A stretch of 63,465 nt of DNA from an uncultured Clostridia bacterium (GCA_947629045.1 CANRCF010000007.1:1-63465); one strand, 5' to 3'. Counted from the stretch's first letter, positions 48,828 to 58,769 are shown. Numbers and translations are program-made. The notes: generated from the sequence alone by a model not told the origin.

Positions 48828-50237
48828 ATGTTTTGCAATAAATGTGGATTTAAAGTAAATGATGGAGAAAAATTTTGTAATAATTGTGGTAATAAATTAG
48901 AAAATTATCAGGCAATTACACAACAAAATACATCTTCTAATATAAATAATCAGCAACAAGCATATTCAAAACAAACATCAAAAAACAAAGTAAAATTATC
49001 TACAATTATAATTATTGTAATTGTGTTATTTATTGCTATTATTTTTGGATATAAATTTATTCCAGGCAAATATGAAGAAAATAAATATAAAAGAGAGGTA
49101 TCAAAATACTTAGAAGAAAAATACAACGAAAAATTTGATATAACTTTTTTATATAAAGCAAATCAAGCAATTCCTATATGGGAAGATACTTATATGGGAT
49201 GTTGCATTAATATCAATAAAATAGGATATGTATATACTTTTTCACCTAAAACAAAAGATGATATAAATTATTATATAGTATATTGTAAAGATACCAAAGA
49301 AAATACTAAAGAAATTGAAGAGTTAACAGATTTATCTAAATATCCTCAAAAATCATCAGAATTAGTTAAATATCCAAAAATTATTTATACATATGAAGAA
49401 AGTTCAAAGTATTACAATGAAAAGCAAGAAATAAAAGATAAACTAGAGCAATATTTAGGAGAAAATTACAAAATAGATTTATATTCTGATGTAACTCACA
49501 TTATAGTTACTCCAAAAGGAGAGAATCTATATGAAAATGTATCAAAAACCGATGAATTTAATGATTTATATAAAAATCTTATAAATTTACTTAACGATAA
49601 ATATATTGCAATAACATTAAAGTATTGGGATAAAACACTAATATTGAATAGTGCACATTTACGAAGTTTTAATGAAAAGCAAGAAATTAAAGATATGCTT
49701 AGAGAATATTTGGGTAACAACTATGAAATAGACCTATATGGTGAAGATGATAGAATTACTGCAGAAACATACTTATCATATGCGTCAATTATGATGACAG
49801 ACGAATTTGAAAAATTATATACCGATGTTTCAAAATTACTAAAAGATAGAAGTATAGAAATGTTTTTAAAATATGCAGATACAGAGATTACTATTTATAG
49901 AAAACAAGAGAATATTGAACCAAAAATAGGAATAAAGAATAAATTAAAGCAATTTTTAGATAGTGATTATAAGATTGATATATATTCAAACTATGATTCA
50001 ATTATAATAAAAACAAATAAAACATTTGAAAATGTTTCTTATAATGATAGTAACAATTTTATAGAGCTTTACAACAATATTATAGATGCACTACAAGGAA
50101 ATAGTGTATGGGTAAATTTACAATATAGAGATAAATATATACATATATATGAAAAAACTTTTAAAATAACTGATATTGATGATATTGAAATTACAGGAGA
50201 AGTTTATAACGTAACAGGAGAAAATTATGATAATTAA
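48828..50237 (+). CDS. Zinc-ribbon membrane protein with three tandem repeats
   Basis: 469 residues. N-terminal zinc ribbon CNKCGFKVNDGEKFCNNCG (3-21), transmembrane helix (about 55-75), then three ~85-residue repeats each opening with a (N)EKQEIKDKLEQYLGENYKIDLY-like stretch (about 200, 284 and 367) and ending in a strand of the type ITLKYWDKTL. Fold unknown; an external sensor or binding role is inferred. Overlaps the next gene by 11 bases. Confidence 0.65.
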   Translation: MFCNKCGFKVNDGEKFCNNCGNKLENYQAITQQNTSSNINNQQQAYSKQTSKNKVKLSTIIIIVIVLFIAIIFGYKFIPGKYEENKYKREVSKYLEEKYNEKFDITFLYKANQAIPIWEDTYMGCCININKIGYVYTFSPKTKDDINYYIVYCKDTKENTKEIEELTDLSKYPQKSSELVKYPKIIYTYEESSKYYNEKQEIKDKLEQYLGENYKIDLYSDVTHIIVTPKGENLYENVSKTDEFNDLYKNLINLLNDKYIAITLKYWDKTLILNSAHLRSFNEKQEIKDMLREYLGNNYEIDLYGEDDRITAETYLSYASIMMTDEFEKLYTDVSKLLKDRSIEMFLKYADTEITIYRKQENIEPKIGIKNKLKQFLDSDYKIDIYSNYDSIIIKTNKTFENVSYNDSNNFIELYNNIIDALQGNSVWVNLQYRDKYIHIYEKTFKITDIDDIEITGEVYNVTGENYDN

Positions 50238-50928
50238 AATAATCACTTCTAAATATTTATTTTTTATATTTTTATCATTTGTTTTCAATATTATACTTGC
50301 AACTCATGTTGCAAAAACATCTTATAATGAAAAAAACAAATTACAAGTAAGAGAAATTATACAATGTGGAATAATAGAAACTGTAGGCATAATTTTAGGT
50401 GCCAAAATTATAGACATCATAATGAATTATGATGTCTATTTAAATTATATAAATAATAATATGTTTTTTAATATATTAACAAGCGGATATACATTTATTT
50501 TTGGAGCATTCGGAGGATTTATTAGTATATTAGTTTACTCTTTCATATCAAAAAAAGATTTAAAAATGCTTTGTAATATTTTTATTCCAAATCTTCTTAT
50601 TATATATTCCGTTTCAAAAATAGGCTGTTATCTAAATGGTTGCTGTGGTGGAATAACTATTATGAATTACACAGTGCCAATTCAATTAATAGAATCAATA
50701 ACATATTTTGCTATATATCTTTTTATACTTTTAAGAAAAAATAGCGCATATAGTAAAATATATTTATCCTGCATTTTATTTGGCTTTTTCAGATTTGTTT
50801 TGGAATTTTTAAGAGTAAGTAATAGTTATATGTGGCTATCAATTTCACAAGTCCTTTCTATATTTATTTTTATTGTAGGAATAGTAATTTGCCATTTAGA
50901 GCGTACTAATAGGATTCTTGAAATTTAA
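50227..50928 (+). CDS. Lgt-like prolipoprotein diacylglyceryl transferase family protein
   Basis: 233 residues, about seven transmembrane segments. KIGCYLNGCCGG and FGFFRFVLEFLR match the Lgt signature regions, but it is shorter than Lgt (about 260-280) and the family's His-Gly-Gly-Leu loop is not evident. Could be a divergent paralogue. Starts inside the preceding gene (translational coupling). Confidence 0.65.
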   Translation: MIIKIITSKYLFFIFLSFVFNIILATHVAKTSYNEKNKLQVREIIQCGIIETVGIILGAKIIDIIMNYDVYLNYINNNMFFNILTSGYTFIFGAFGGFISILVYSFISKKDLKMLCNIFIPNLLIIYSVSKIGCYLNGCCGGITIMNYTVPIQLIESITYFAIYLFILLRKNSAYSKIYLSCILFGFFRFVLEFLRVSNSYMWLSISQVLSIFIFIVGIVICHLERTNRILEI

Positions 50929-51021
50929 TTTCAAAAATGTCAAAATAGGATCTTTGTTATAAGATTTTGAATTAATAAACAAAAAAACAATTACCGTATT
51001 TAAAATATAGTAATTGTTTTT

Positions 51022-51267
51022 TTATTCATCTTCAAACTCAACATCTTTAAAAAGTGGGTCTTTAAAAAAATCTGTTAATTCAATATTAAAGCCTTCACAA
51101 ATATGCAAAATAGTAGCTAATTTAGGACTTTTGCTTTTTCCATAAAATATACTAAATACTGTGGAATAAGGTAAACCAGAATTTGTAGATAATTTATTTA
51201 AAGTTATATTTTGCTCTTTGCATAAATTGATAATTCTTTTTTGCACAGCCTCAGAAAGTTGCATCAT
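51022..51267 (-). CDS. XRE-family transcriptional regulator
   Basis: 81 residues, a single Cro/C1-type helix-turn-helix (ITLNKLSTNSGLPYSTVFSIFYGKSKSP, about 19-46) with a short helical tail. AGAGGTG before the ATG. Divergent from the pilin-like gene at 51460; two identical-arm palindromes in the shared control region are its likely operators. Confidence 0.85.
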   Translation of the reverse strand: MMQLSEAVQKRIINLCKEQNITLNKLSTNSGLPYSTVFSIFYGKSKSPKLATILHICEGFNIELTDFFKDPLFKDVEFEDE

Positions 51268-51316
51268 TAATCACCTCTTTTGATAAAAAAATTATATCAA
51301 ATATGAAATATAAAAA

Positions 51317-51389
51317 TTTGCGAACAATCGCAAATAAATTATTGACATTAAAAAATTACTAATATATAATTATTGCGAACAGTCGCAAT
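51317..51389 (+). promoter_or_regulatory. Perfect promoter flanked by two operators
   Basis: TTGACA (51342-51347), 17-base spacer, TATAAT (51365-51370). TTGCGA-ACAA-TCGCAA lies within 51317-51334 and TTGCGA-ACAG-TCGCAA within 51372-51389, one on each side. This fits repression by the adjacent XRE protein. Confidence 0.75.
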
Positions 51390-51459
51390 ATAAAAATTTA
51401 CTATTACTTATACTAAGACTTTTAAATGACTAGTTCAAAAAATCAAAAGAGAAAGGAAT

Positions 51460-52740
51460 ATGAAATTTATGAAATACTTAAAAATTAGAAAAGAAAGTGG
51501 CATAACACTTATTGCACTAGTAGTAACAATTGTAGTGCTTTTAATTTTAGCATCAGTAAGCATAACAGTAGTATTTGGAGATAACGGAATATTAGAACTT
51601 GCAAAAGAGGCAGGAGAAAAAACAAATGAGGCAGTAAAAAGTGATTTAGAAGATATGAAAAATTTAGAAAATACGATAGGTGATATAGTAAACAATGGTT
51701 GGAGCATAAGTAAGGTAACAGCAACAATGAGTGCAGACGGGAAAATGGTACCAGTGCCAAAAGGTTTTGTAGGTTCCAACGCCAATGGAGAAAATACAGT
51801 ATCAGGAGGGTTTGTAATTTATGAAGGTACATCTCCTGTAACAAATGAAAATGTAGAACAAGCTAAAACAACAAGAAATCAATTTGTATGGATTCCAGTA
51901 GATGGTGAAAATTTGAAGTATGAGCAAGAAAAAACAGGTTGGGGAGGTACTGAATATTATACTGACCATGATATTTGGAAAGATGAAGAAGATATTGACT
52001 TTCGAAAAGAAAGTGTAAAAACATATGGTGGATTTTATGTAGGAAGATATGAAGCAGGTTTTCCAGGCAGTGATAAATATGAAGATGGACAATCTTATGA
52101 AGCAAGTGAAGAAACTAGAAATAAAACAGATGTTGGAATGCCAGTAGTAAGAAAAGGATTTCAAGCATGGAACTTTATAAATCAAATTAACGCTAAAAAT
52201 TTATCGCAACAAATGTATAACAATGAATGTGTAAAAAGTAGTTTAATGGATTCATATGCGTGGGATACAATGACAAAATGGTTAGAAAATAATGGAATTG
52301 AAGTAAATGATTGTGCATCATGGGGAAGTGTTGTAACTACTAGTGAACAATTTGAAATAAACGGATTGTATGCATTACACAAACATATATATGGTACCGA
52401 ATGGCAAAAAGATGATATGGCAATTTCATATAAAAAAGGCAATCACACTGTAAAATGGACTTCTTGGACTAACAAAGAAGAATATGTCGAACTTTCAACT
52501 GGCATTACAGATAGAAATTGCAAAAAAAATATATATGATTTAGCAGGAAATCTTGCTGAATGGACATCAGAAATTGGAAATGTTCGCGAATTAGATTGGA
52601 ATTATGATACAGCAAGTGTTGTTAGAGGATCGGCATTTGTTGATTCAGCGAAAGTTGGTTCTAGGTATTCGCTCTGGGATATTACTAAATCTAGCGTTCA
52701 AACAGGATTTAGAACAGTATTATATATTATGAATAAATGA
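51460..52740 (+). CDS. Pilin-like protein with C-terminal FGE-sulfatase-like domain
   Basis: 426 residues. GITLIALVVTIVVLLILAS (about 15-33) and FGDNGILELAKEAGEKTNEAV match the gene at 18071 almost exactly. FGE/SUMF1-like domain: FVWIPVDG, YGGFYVGRYEAGFPGS, KGFQAWNFIN, DSYAWDTMTKW, LAGNLAEWTSEI, VVRGSAF, terminal GFRTVLYIMNK. The C-terminal stretch after VVRG differs fully from that of 18071. Under a strong promoter with apparent XRE operators. Probable surface binding protein. Confidence 0.8.
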   Translation: MKFMKYLKIRKESGITLIALVVTIVVLLILASVSITVVFGDNGILELAKEAGEKTNEAVKSDLEDMKNLENTIGDIVNNGWSISKVTATMSADGKMVPVPKGFVGSNANGENTVSGGFVIYEGTSPVTNENVEQAKTTRNQFVWIPVDGENLKYEQEKTGWGGTEYYTDHDIWKDEEDIDFRKESVKTYGGFYVGRYEAGFPGSDKYEDGQSYEASEETRNKTDVGMPVVRKGFQAWNFINQINAKNLSQQMYNNECVKSSLMDSYAWDTMTKWLENNGIEVNDCASWGSVVTTSEQFEINGLYALHKHIYGTEWQKDDMAISYKKGNHTVKWTSWTNKEEYVELSTGITDRNCKKNIYDLAGNLAEWTSEIGNVRELDWNYDTASVVRGSAFVDSAKVGSRYSLWDITKSSVQTGFRTVLYIMNK

Positions 52741-52745
52741 TATAT

Positions 52746-52792
52746 TATATAAAAAAACAATGAAGAATAAGGCTTCGTTGTTTTTTTATATA
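52746..52792 (+). terminator. Intrinsic terminator
   Basis: 20-base stem TATATAAAAAAACAATGAAG / CTTCGTTGTTTTTTTATATA with one G-T pair, 7-base loop. Confidence 0.85.
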
Positions 52793-52917
52793 AGCAACTA
52801 AATGATATTATAATTTAATTTTATCTTAAAACAAATGAATCAACTTAAAAAAATGTTCTAAAATAGACAAGACCTGAATATATATAAATATACTATTTTT
52901 TAAGGAGTGGTGCACAT

Positions 52918-53223
52918 ATGACAGTAGATGAGAGAAAAACAATGTCAAATATGGCAAATGTAGTTCAAAATATTATATTAGAAAACAGAGAAAAGTTAAA
53001 TATTACAGGCGTTCTAGATGTATTAAGCTTTGATGATCAAATTGTTATTTTAGAAACAGAACTTGGACTACTTACAGTAAAAGGCGAAAATATTAGAATA
53101 AATAAACTAAGCCTAGACACATCAGAAGTAACTGTTGATGGAGAAATAAGCCAGTTATCATACAGTGAAAAGGAAAAGATGGAAAAGGGTGGAGGAGGTC
53201 TACTCGGCAAAATCTTTAAGTAG
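52918..53223 (+). CDS. yabP: Sporulation protein YabP
   Basis: 101 residues; NVVQNIILENREKLNITGVLDVLSFDD and LSLDTSEVTVDGEISQLSY are YabP signatures. Needed for the spore coat/cortex in Bacillus. AAGGAG upstream. Start of yabP-yabQ-divIC. Confidence 0.9.
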   Translation: MTVDERKTMSNMANVVQNIILENREKLNITGVLDVLSFDDQIVILETELGLLTVKGENIRINKLSLDTSEVTVDGEISQLSYSEKEKMEKGGGGLLGKIFK

Positions 53224-53231
53224 GTGAAAGC

Positions 53232-53882
53232 ATGGGGGAAGTTTATAGCCAATTATTAAGTTTATCATTATTTATTATAACTGGAATTGTAATAGGAATT
53301 TTATTTGACATTTTCAGAGTGTTAAGAAAATGTTTCAAAACAGCAGACTTTATTACCTATTTACAAGATATTGTATTTTGGTTTCTTGCTGGAATGATTA
53401 CATTGTTTTCAATTTTTAAATTCAATCAAGGTGAAATTAGAATTTATGTCTTTTTAGGCATTTTTATTGGAATTTTACTATATGCAATAACACTTAGCAA
53501 AATAGTTGTAAAATTTTTAGTATCAATACTTCAAACAATGAAAAAACTCATTTTAATTCCTTTACAATTTGTATATAACATTTTTCATAAAATTATTGTT
53601 AAGCCAATTTCAAACTTTATAAATAATAATATTAAAGTTGCAATTAAAACAAACCAAAAGAAAAAAGTAAATAAAATAAATGATATTAATAAAAAGAATA
53701 AGAAAAGTAAAACAGATGAAACAAATAAAATAAACACAATGAATGTAGCAAATGATATAAATGAAATAAGTAAAAGTAAAAAAATCAACAAAAAACAACA
53801 AAATACGACAAAGGATAATAAACTTTTTTCAAAATTTTCAATAAAATTGAAAGAAAAAAGAGGAATTTTAGGAAAAATGTAG
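53232..53882 (+). CDS. yabQ: Spore cortex membrane protein YabQ
   Basis: 216 residues. Three to four transmembrane helices (about 8-28, 45-65, 70-92), LFDIFRVLRKC motif, then a long Lys/Asn-rich cytoplasmic tail (about 130-216) made of short NK-rich repeats, longer than usual. Ribosome site AGGTGA overlaps the yabP stop. Confidence 0.85.
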   Translation: MGEVYSQLLSLSLFIITGIVIGILFDIFRVLRKCFKTADFITYLQDIVFWFLAGMITLFSIFKFNQGEIRIYVFLGIFIGILLYAITLSKIVVKFLVSILQTMKKLILIPLQFVYNIFHKIIVKPISNFINNNIKVAIKTNQKKKVNKINDINKKNKKSKTDETNKINTMNVANDINEISKSKKINKKQQNTTKDNKLFSKFSIKLKEKRGILGKM

Positions 53883-53941
53883 AAAAAATAAATATAGTAT
53901 GTTATAATCATGTAATGAATTGATAAAGGAATGAAATACGA

Positions 53942-54223
53942 ATGAAGAATAAAAAACTTAATTTAATATTAAAAAGACTTGTAATTTTTGGAATTGCAAT
54001 TTATGTTATTAGTATTTTCCTTTCACAACAAAAAACACTAAATGAATATAAAGCAGATCAAGAAAGATACGAAGAACAGATATTAGCTGAAGAAGAAAGA
54101 AAAGAAGAATTAAATCAAACAAAAGCTAATATAAATTCAAAAGAGTATATTGAAGAAATTGCAAGAGAAAGCTTAGATATGTATTTACCTAATGAAAAGG
54201 TATATATTGATATAAATAAATAA
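53942..54223 (+). CDS. divIC: Septum formation initiator DivIC/FtsB
   Basis: 93 residues: cytoplasmic start, one transmembrane helix (about 10-28), coiled coil (about 32-66), and EYIEEIARESLDMYLPNEKVYI closing motif. Part of the divisome with FtsL and DivIB. Confidence 0.85.
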   Translation: MKNKKLNLILKRLVIFGIAIYVISIFLSQQKTLNEYKADQERYEEQILAEEERKEELNQTKANINSKEYIEEIARESLDMYLPNEKVYIDINK

Positions 54224-54305
54224 AAGTTATGGTATATAAATAAAAAAATATATTCATAGAAAAATATATATTTATACAAAAAATATTACTAAAAATGAAA
54301 CATAC

Positions 54306-54330
54306 ATGAGGATGATTTAAGCATCCTCAT
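54306..54330 (+). terminator. Hairpin, likely terminator
   Basis: ATGAGGATG / CATCCTCAT with a 7-base loop; only a weak T stretch follows. Confidence 0.6.
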
Positions 54331-54529
54331 TATTCTACTTTAATTTTATCTTAAATATATTTATATTCGAAATTTATTTTATCTTTATTTTATAAAAATC
54401 TCATGAAACACCATTCATAAAGTAAAGTTAAATATGTATATTACAAATTAAGAATAATATTTTAAATTGAAGTAAGCATTTATATTATAAAAATAAAGGT
54501 CAATTTATAAATGTAAATAGGGGGTATAT

Positions 54530-56011
54530 ATGAATTTAGAAAAATGTACATTAGTTGAACTACGTCAACTTGCCAAAGAGAAAGGTATAAAGAACACATC
54601 AAAATTAAAGAAGGAGGAATTAATTGAAGAGCTTAATCCAATTTTAGATGCAGAAAAAAGACAAGCTTCAAACCAATCTGAGGAAACGTATGAATATGAA
54701 AAAAATTCTGATAGAGAAGTAGAAAACATTGTAAAAGAAGATATGAATGAAGAAATCAATAACAATGGTTATAAAAATAATTCAAATAAAGAAAATAGTA
54801 TGAATGCAAATAATACTAATAGTGAAAGCAATACTGATGATGGTAATTATGTAAGTGAGCCAAATGTAGGCTATAAAATAACAAATGCAGACGACCAAAT
54901 AGTAGAAGGAATATTAGAGGTTTTGCCAGATGGTTATGGATTTTTAAGAGGAGAAAACTACCTATCAACTCCTAAAGATGTATACATATCACCTGTTCAA
55001 ATTAAAAGATTTCGTCTAGATAAAGGAGATAAGATAAAAGGTATATCAAGACTTCCAAAAGAAGGAGAAAAATTTCCTGCTTTAATTTATGTTGGTGAAG
55101 TAAATGGAGAAGCACCAGAAAATGCTTATCGTAGAACAAAATTTGATGATTTAACACCAATTTATCCAGACGAAAGAATATTATTAGAAACAGTACCAAA
55201 TGAATATGCTATGAGAATTATTGACTTAATGTCACCAATAGGAAAAGGCCAAAGGGGTATGATAGTTGCTCCACCTAAAGTTGGTAAAACTACATTATTA
55301 AAGAAAATAGCAAATAGTATAACTACAAACAATCCTGAAATTGAATTAATAGTTCTTTTAATAGACGAACGTCCAGAAGAAGTTACAGATATGAGAAGAA
55401 GCATTAAAGGCGATGTTATATATTCTACTTTTGATGAACTTCCAGAGCATCATGTAAAAGTAGCAGAAATGGTACTTGAAAGAGCAAAAAGATTGACAGA
55501 GCAAAAGAAGGATGTTGTTATATTATTAGATAGTATTACTCGTTTAGCAAGAGCATATAACTTAGTTATTCCATCATCAGGAAGAACATTATCAGGTGGT
55601 TTAGATCCTAGTGCTTTACACAAACCTAAAAAATTCTTTGGAGCAGCTAGAAATATAGAAAATGGGGGAAGTCTTACAATTCTTGCTACAGCTTTAATAG
55701 AAACAGGAAGCAGAATGGATGATGTTATATTTGAAGAATTTAAAGGTACAGGTAATATGGAAGTTCACTTAGATAGAAAATTATCTGAAAAGAGAATTTT
55801 CCCTGCAATTGATATAAATAAATCCGGAACCAGAAGGGAAGAGCTTTTACTTTCTCCAAAAGAACTTGAAACAGTCTTTGCTCTAAGAAAAGCAATGTCT
55901 ACAATGTCTGTTGCAGATGTAACTGAAGAGCTTATTACACAAATAATGCAAACTAAGAATAATGCAGAATTTTTAGAAAAAATGAATTATTTTTTAAAAA
56001 ATGTTAAATAA
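54530..56011 (+). CDS. rho: Transcription termination factor Rho
   Basis: Hexameric RNA helicase. 493 residues: SAP-like Rho N domain (1-43), a disordered Asn/Glu/Ser-rich insert (about 45-118), cold-shock-type RNA-binding domain ([20 protein letters not shown], about 130), Walker [10 protein letters not shown] (about 245), [29 protein letters not shown] and [25 protein letters not shown] before the ATG. Confidence 0.96.
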   Translation: MNLEKCTLVELRQLAKEKGIKNTSKLKKEELIEELNPILDAEKRQASNQSEETYEYEKNSDREVENIVKEDMNEEINNNGYKNNSNKENSMNANNTNSESNTDDGNYVSEPNVGYKITNADDQIVEGILEVLPDGYGFLRGENYLSTPKDVYISPVQIKRFRLDKGDKIKGISRLPKEGEKFPALIYVGEVNGEAPENAYRRTKFDDLTPIYPDERILLETVPNEYAMRIIDLMSPIGKGQRGMIVAPPKVGKTTLLKKIANSITTNNPEIELIVLLIDERPEEVTDMRRSIKGDVIYSTFDELPEHHVKVAEMVLERAKRLTEQKKDVVILLDSITRLARAYNLVIPSSGRTLSGGLDPSALHKPKKFFGAARNIENGGSLTILATALIETGSRMDDVIFEEFKGTGNMEVHLDRKLSEKRIFPAIDINKSGTRREELLLSPKELETVFALRKAMSTMSVADVTEELITQIMQTKNNAEFLEKMNYFLKNVK

Positions 56012-56024
56012 AAATTATATATAT

Positions 56025-56073
56025 AAAATGTCTAGTAAATATTAAATTTTATAATAGATACTAGACATTTTGT
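56025..56073 (+). terminator. Intrinsic terminator of rho
   Basis: 13-base stem AAAATGTCTAGTA / TACTAGACATTTT. Confidence 0.8.
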
Positions 56074-56080
56074 ATATAGC

Positions 56081-56111
56081 TTGACAAAAAAATAATTATA
56101 TTATATATAAT
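56081..56111 (+). promoter_or_regulatory. Promoter of a candidate small RNA
   Basis: TTGACA (56081-56086); TATATA at 56104 (17-base spacer) or TATAAT at 56106 (19-base spacer). Confidence 0.6.
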
Positions 56112-56117
56112 AGATAT

Positions 56118-56272
56118 GTTATAAATTTATTGTTTAAAATGTTTATAAAGTAGGGCATACCAAAGATTGCCTTTCTAATTATGAATATTTAATTGCGCAA
56201 AATGAAACTTTTGTACAATTAGAAGTAGGACTTTTGGAAGATAAGGTCCTATCTCGCTATTTTTTATAGCTT
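56118..56272 (+). ncRNA. Candidate stand-alone small RNA
   Basis: Non-coding, with nested pairing: GGGCA...TGCCT, TTCTAATT...AATTAGAA enclosing AATTG...CAATT, then TAGGAC...GTCCTA, and TATTTTTTATA at the end. Preceded by a promoter and isolated from rho by a terminator; no + strand gene follows for 1.5 kb. Class not recognised. Confidence 0.5.
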
Positions 56273-56279
56273 TTATGGT

Positions 56280-56880
56280 TTTTCTTACTCAACAAAACTA
56301 TATGTCTTTTTTATAAAAACCTCTTAAAATTGATTCTATTGCGTCAATATTTTTTACTTACTTAGATTACTTATTATAATTTTATAATTTATTAATTAGT
56401 TATATAAAATTTTTAGTTATCTTATAATATTTTTACTAAAAATTCTAAAATCCTTATATTTCAGTATTTTGCCTAATTTTTTAGACAACAAATTATATGT
56501 CTAAAAAATAAAAACGCCTTAAAATCGATTCTCGTGCGTTGTTTTTTAAACCGTTTTTCAACACTTTTTAAAAACCGTTGATTTTACAATATTTTAACAA
56601 TTTTACATTATACAAATAGTAAATCTTAAATATTTAAAATAAGTTTTAGACGATTAACTTTATTAGTTAAATATAAAAATGTCTTAAAATCGATTTTGAA
56701 GCGTTATAAAATGAAATTATTTTATAATATTATAATTAGAAATTTATTTTAATAATTTTATTAAATATTTATAAAAATTACATTTAAATTTGTAAAAATT
56801 TAAATTACAACAAATGTTCGCTTTTTAAATTTTAAAATCGAATTTTTAAAAATTTAATATTACACAAAAAATCCACTATT
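56280..56880. other. Gene-free decayed region with imperfect repeats
   Basis: Three ~33-base imperfect repeats at 56312-56345, 56508-56540 and 56673-56705 sharing ATAAAAA..CTTAAAATCGATT and ending GCGT(T/C), and a partial at about 56831. Spacing 196 and 165 bases, no spacers of equal length. No ORF. Confidence 0.5.
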
Positions 56881-56889
56881 CCCCCTACT

Positions 56890-57249
56890 CTACTTGAGTT
56901 GCCAAATTTCCTCTCCTTCTGAAAATACAAATTCATGGCATTCTTTTCGGCATCTTTCAATTTCTTGTAAAGAAAATTTATATTTTTTTACAAGTTTTTT
57001 CAAAATAGGAAATTTCCGAATAGCCATAGAGAGATTTGTATTATTAGATAAATCTTTTAGCAATTTCTATTTCATAATTTGAACTGTATAGTCCTCCCTG
57101 TAGTATAAAACCATCACATAAGTCTATTTGCCTATATAATTCATTTTTTTGTTCATCATTTAAAATTGTATCATCTCAATTCTATGCCATATGTCTTTTT
57201 CATATTGTGGCTGAACTTTTCCTATTATTCCAATAATCGGTTTACTCAT
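56890..57249 (-). pseudogene. Remnant of a gamma-glutamyl-GABA hydrolase-like (class I GATase) gene
   Basis: Starts MSKPIIGIIGKVQPQYEKDIWHRIE, the usual start of peptidase C26-type proteins, then breaks frame. A later frame reads LNDEQKNELYRQIDLCDGFILQGG, the family's inner segment, and a third piece ends HEFVFSEGEEIWQLK. Large internal deletion and at least two frame breaks, not at CGG. One CGG in the decayed part is in a coding-like frame. Confidence 0.6.
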
Positions 57250-57290
57250 TTTATCACCTCTATCAATTATTATTTATATAACTATTTTAT

Positions 57291-57599
57291 TCATAATTTA
57301 GTTTGTGTTATCAAAAGATATTTATCTAAATCAACTTTATAATCTCTAACAACTATTCCTTCTCTTTCCAATTTTTCTTTTTGCTTCTCTATTCCACCAA
57401 AAGCAAAATGTCTTGATAAATTTCCTTTGCTATCTACAACTTTATAGCAAGGATATTTATATTCATCTGGATTATTATGAAGAATATTTCCAACAACTCT
57501 TGCAAGTTGTTTGTTTCCTAAATATTCTGCTATTTGCCCATAAGTTACTACTTTTCCTTTTGGAATGGATCTTAAAAACTCATATACTTTTTCTTTCAT
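57291..57599 (-). CDS. MGMT/alkyltransferase-like protein
   Basis: 102 residues from the second ATG at 57599 (GGAG 7 bases upstream; the long frame begins at a TTG whose next codon, CGG, is part of the ribosome site). Ada/MGMT C-terminal fold: IPKGKVVTYGQIAEYLG, ARVVGNILHNNP, active-site-like PCYKVV (canonical PCHRV). Cys is kept but His is Tyr, so it may be a DNA-binding ATL-type protein with weak or altered transfer activity. Confidence 0.8.
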   Translation of the reverse strand: MKEKVYEFLRSIPKGKVVTYGQIAEYLGNKQLARVVGNILHNNPDEYKYPCYKVVDSKGNLSRHFAFGGIEKQKEKLEREGIVVRDYKVDLDKYLLITQTKL

Positions 57600-57797
57600 C
57601 ATTTTTCTCCGCAATTAAATTACTATTTATTTGATTAAAGTATAACAAAGAAGTAAGTTATTGTAAATATATTAAAAGTAATGTAGGCATTTTTTTTAGC
57701 TCTTAAAATAAGTATACATATTAAGAAATTTTATAATACTTATCTTGTTTTTCTATTAAACTGTGCTAAAATATATACAGAAAGGAATGATTTATAT

Positions 57798-58769
57798 ATG
57801 ATAGATACCACCAATAATCCAGACTTTTTAAATGCTTTTCTTCAATATATAGCTACTATTTTAAATAAATCAGAAAATACTGTAAAAGAATATAACTATG
57901 ATTTAAACCACTTTTTAAAGTTTATTATGCATCATTATGGTATGTCAAATGAAGAAAACATTAAAGATATAGATATAAGTCATATGAAAATGGAAACTAT
58001 AAAGAAAATACAATTAGATGATATTCATGCTTTTCTATTTTATTTAACTAATACTTATAAAAGTAAATCTGCTACAAGAGCTAGAAAAGTGGCCAGTATT
58101 CGTGTTTTCTTTAAATATTTGACTAATAAAGAAAGGGCTTTAGATAAAGACCCTACTATTGGTTTGGAAACTCCTAAACAAGAAAAGAGATTACCTAAGT
58201 ATTTATCTTTAGAAAATAGTCAAAAACTTTTAGAAGTAACTAAAAATGAAGAATCTGAATTTAAAGAAAGAGATTTTGCTATTATTACTTTATTTTTAAA
58301 TTGTGGTATGCGTTTATCTGAACTTGTTGGAATCAATATAAAAAATATAGATTTTAGTGAAAATAAAATGACTGTAATTGGTAAAGGTAATAAAGAACGT
58401 ACTATTTACTTAAATAAAGCCTGCATCGTTGCTATAAATGATTATCTTGCAGTCAGACCACATGATGGTGTTAAATCTGAAGATAGAGATGCCCTTTTCT
58501 TAAGTAAAAGAAAAGAACGAATTAGTAATAGAATGGTTCAAGAAATAGTAAAAAGAGAGCTATTAAAAGCTGGACTAGACATCACTAAATATTCTACACA
58601 CAAACTAAGACATACAGCAGCTACATTAATGTACCAATATGGAAATGTAGATATTAGAGCTTTACAAGTTTTACTAGGACATCAAAACATTTCTACTACT
58701 CAAATTTATACTCACGTAGAAAATGAGCAAGTAAGAAATGCCGTTGAGAGTAACCCTTTAAATATATAG
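57798..58769 (+). CDS. XerC/XerD-type tyrosine recombinase
   Basis: 323 residues. N-terminal SAM-like core-binding domain (about 5-125) and catalytic domain with Arg in NCGMRLSELVG (about 173), HKLRHTAATLM (about 268), LGHQNISTTQIYTHV with the nucleophile Tyr (about 304). Acts in chromosome dimer resolution or site-specific recombination. No integrase-type flanking repeats seen. AAAGGA upstream. Confidence 0.88.
   Translation: MIDTTNNPDFLNAFLQYIATILNKSENTVKEYNYDLNHFLKFIMHHYGMSNEENIKDIDISHMKMETIKKIQLDDIHAFLFYLTNTYKSKSATRARKVASIRVFFKYLTNKERALDKDPTIGLETPKQEKRLPKYLSLENSQKLLEVTKNEESEFKERDFAIITLFLNCGMRLSELVGINIKNIDFSENKMTVIGKGNKERTIYLNKACIVAINDYLAVRPHDGVKSEDRDALFLSKRKERISNRMVQEIVKRELLKAGLDITKYSTHKLRHTAATLMYQYGNVDIRALQVLLGHQNISTTQIYTHVENEQVRNAVESNPLNI

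Noticed and set aside
18071-52740. Calling a complete diversity-generating retroelement
   Set aside because: No reverse transcriptase or template repeat is in the window; only target-like proteins are present.
56312-56850. CRISPR array
   Set aside because: Repeats are imperfect, only three or four, spaced 165-196 bases, and no cas genes are present.
57609-57611. In-frame CGG near the start of the MGMT-like gene
   Set aside because: It lies upstream of the likely ATG (57599) and is part of the GGAG ribosome site, so it is not translated.
57798-58769. Integrase of a mobile element
   Set aside because: No attachment-site repeats, excisionase or cargo genes adjacent; motifs fit XerC/D-type recombinases, though a decayed element at 56-57 kb cannot be excluded.
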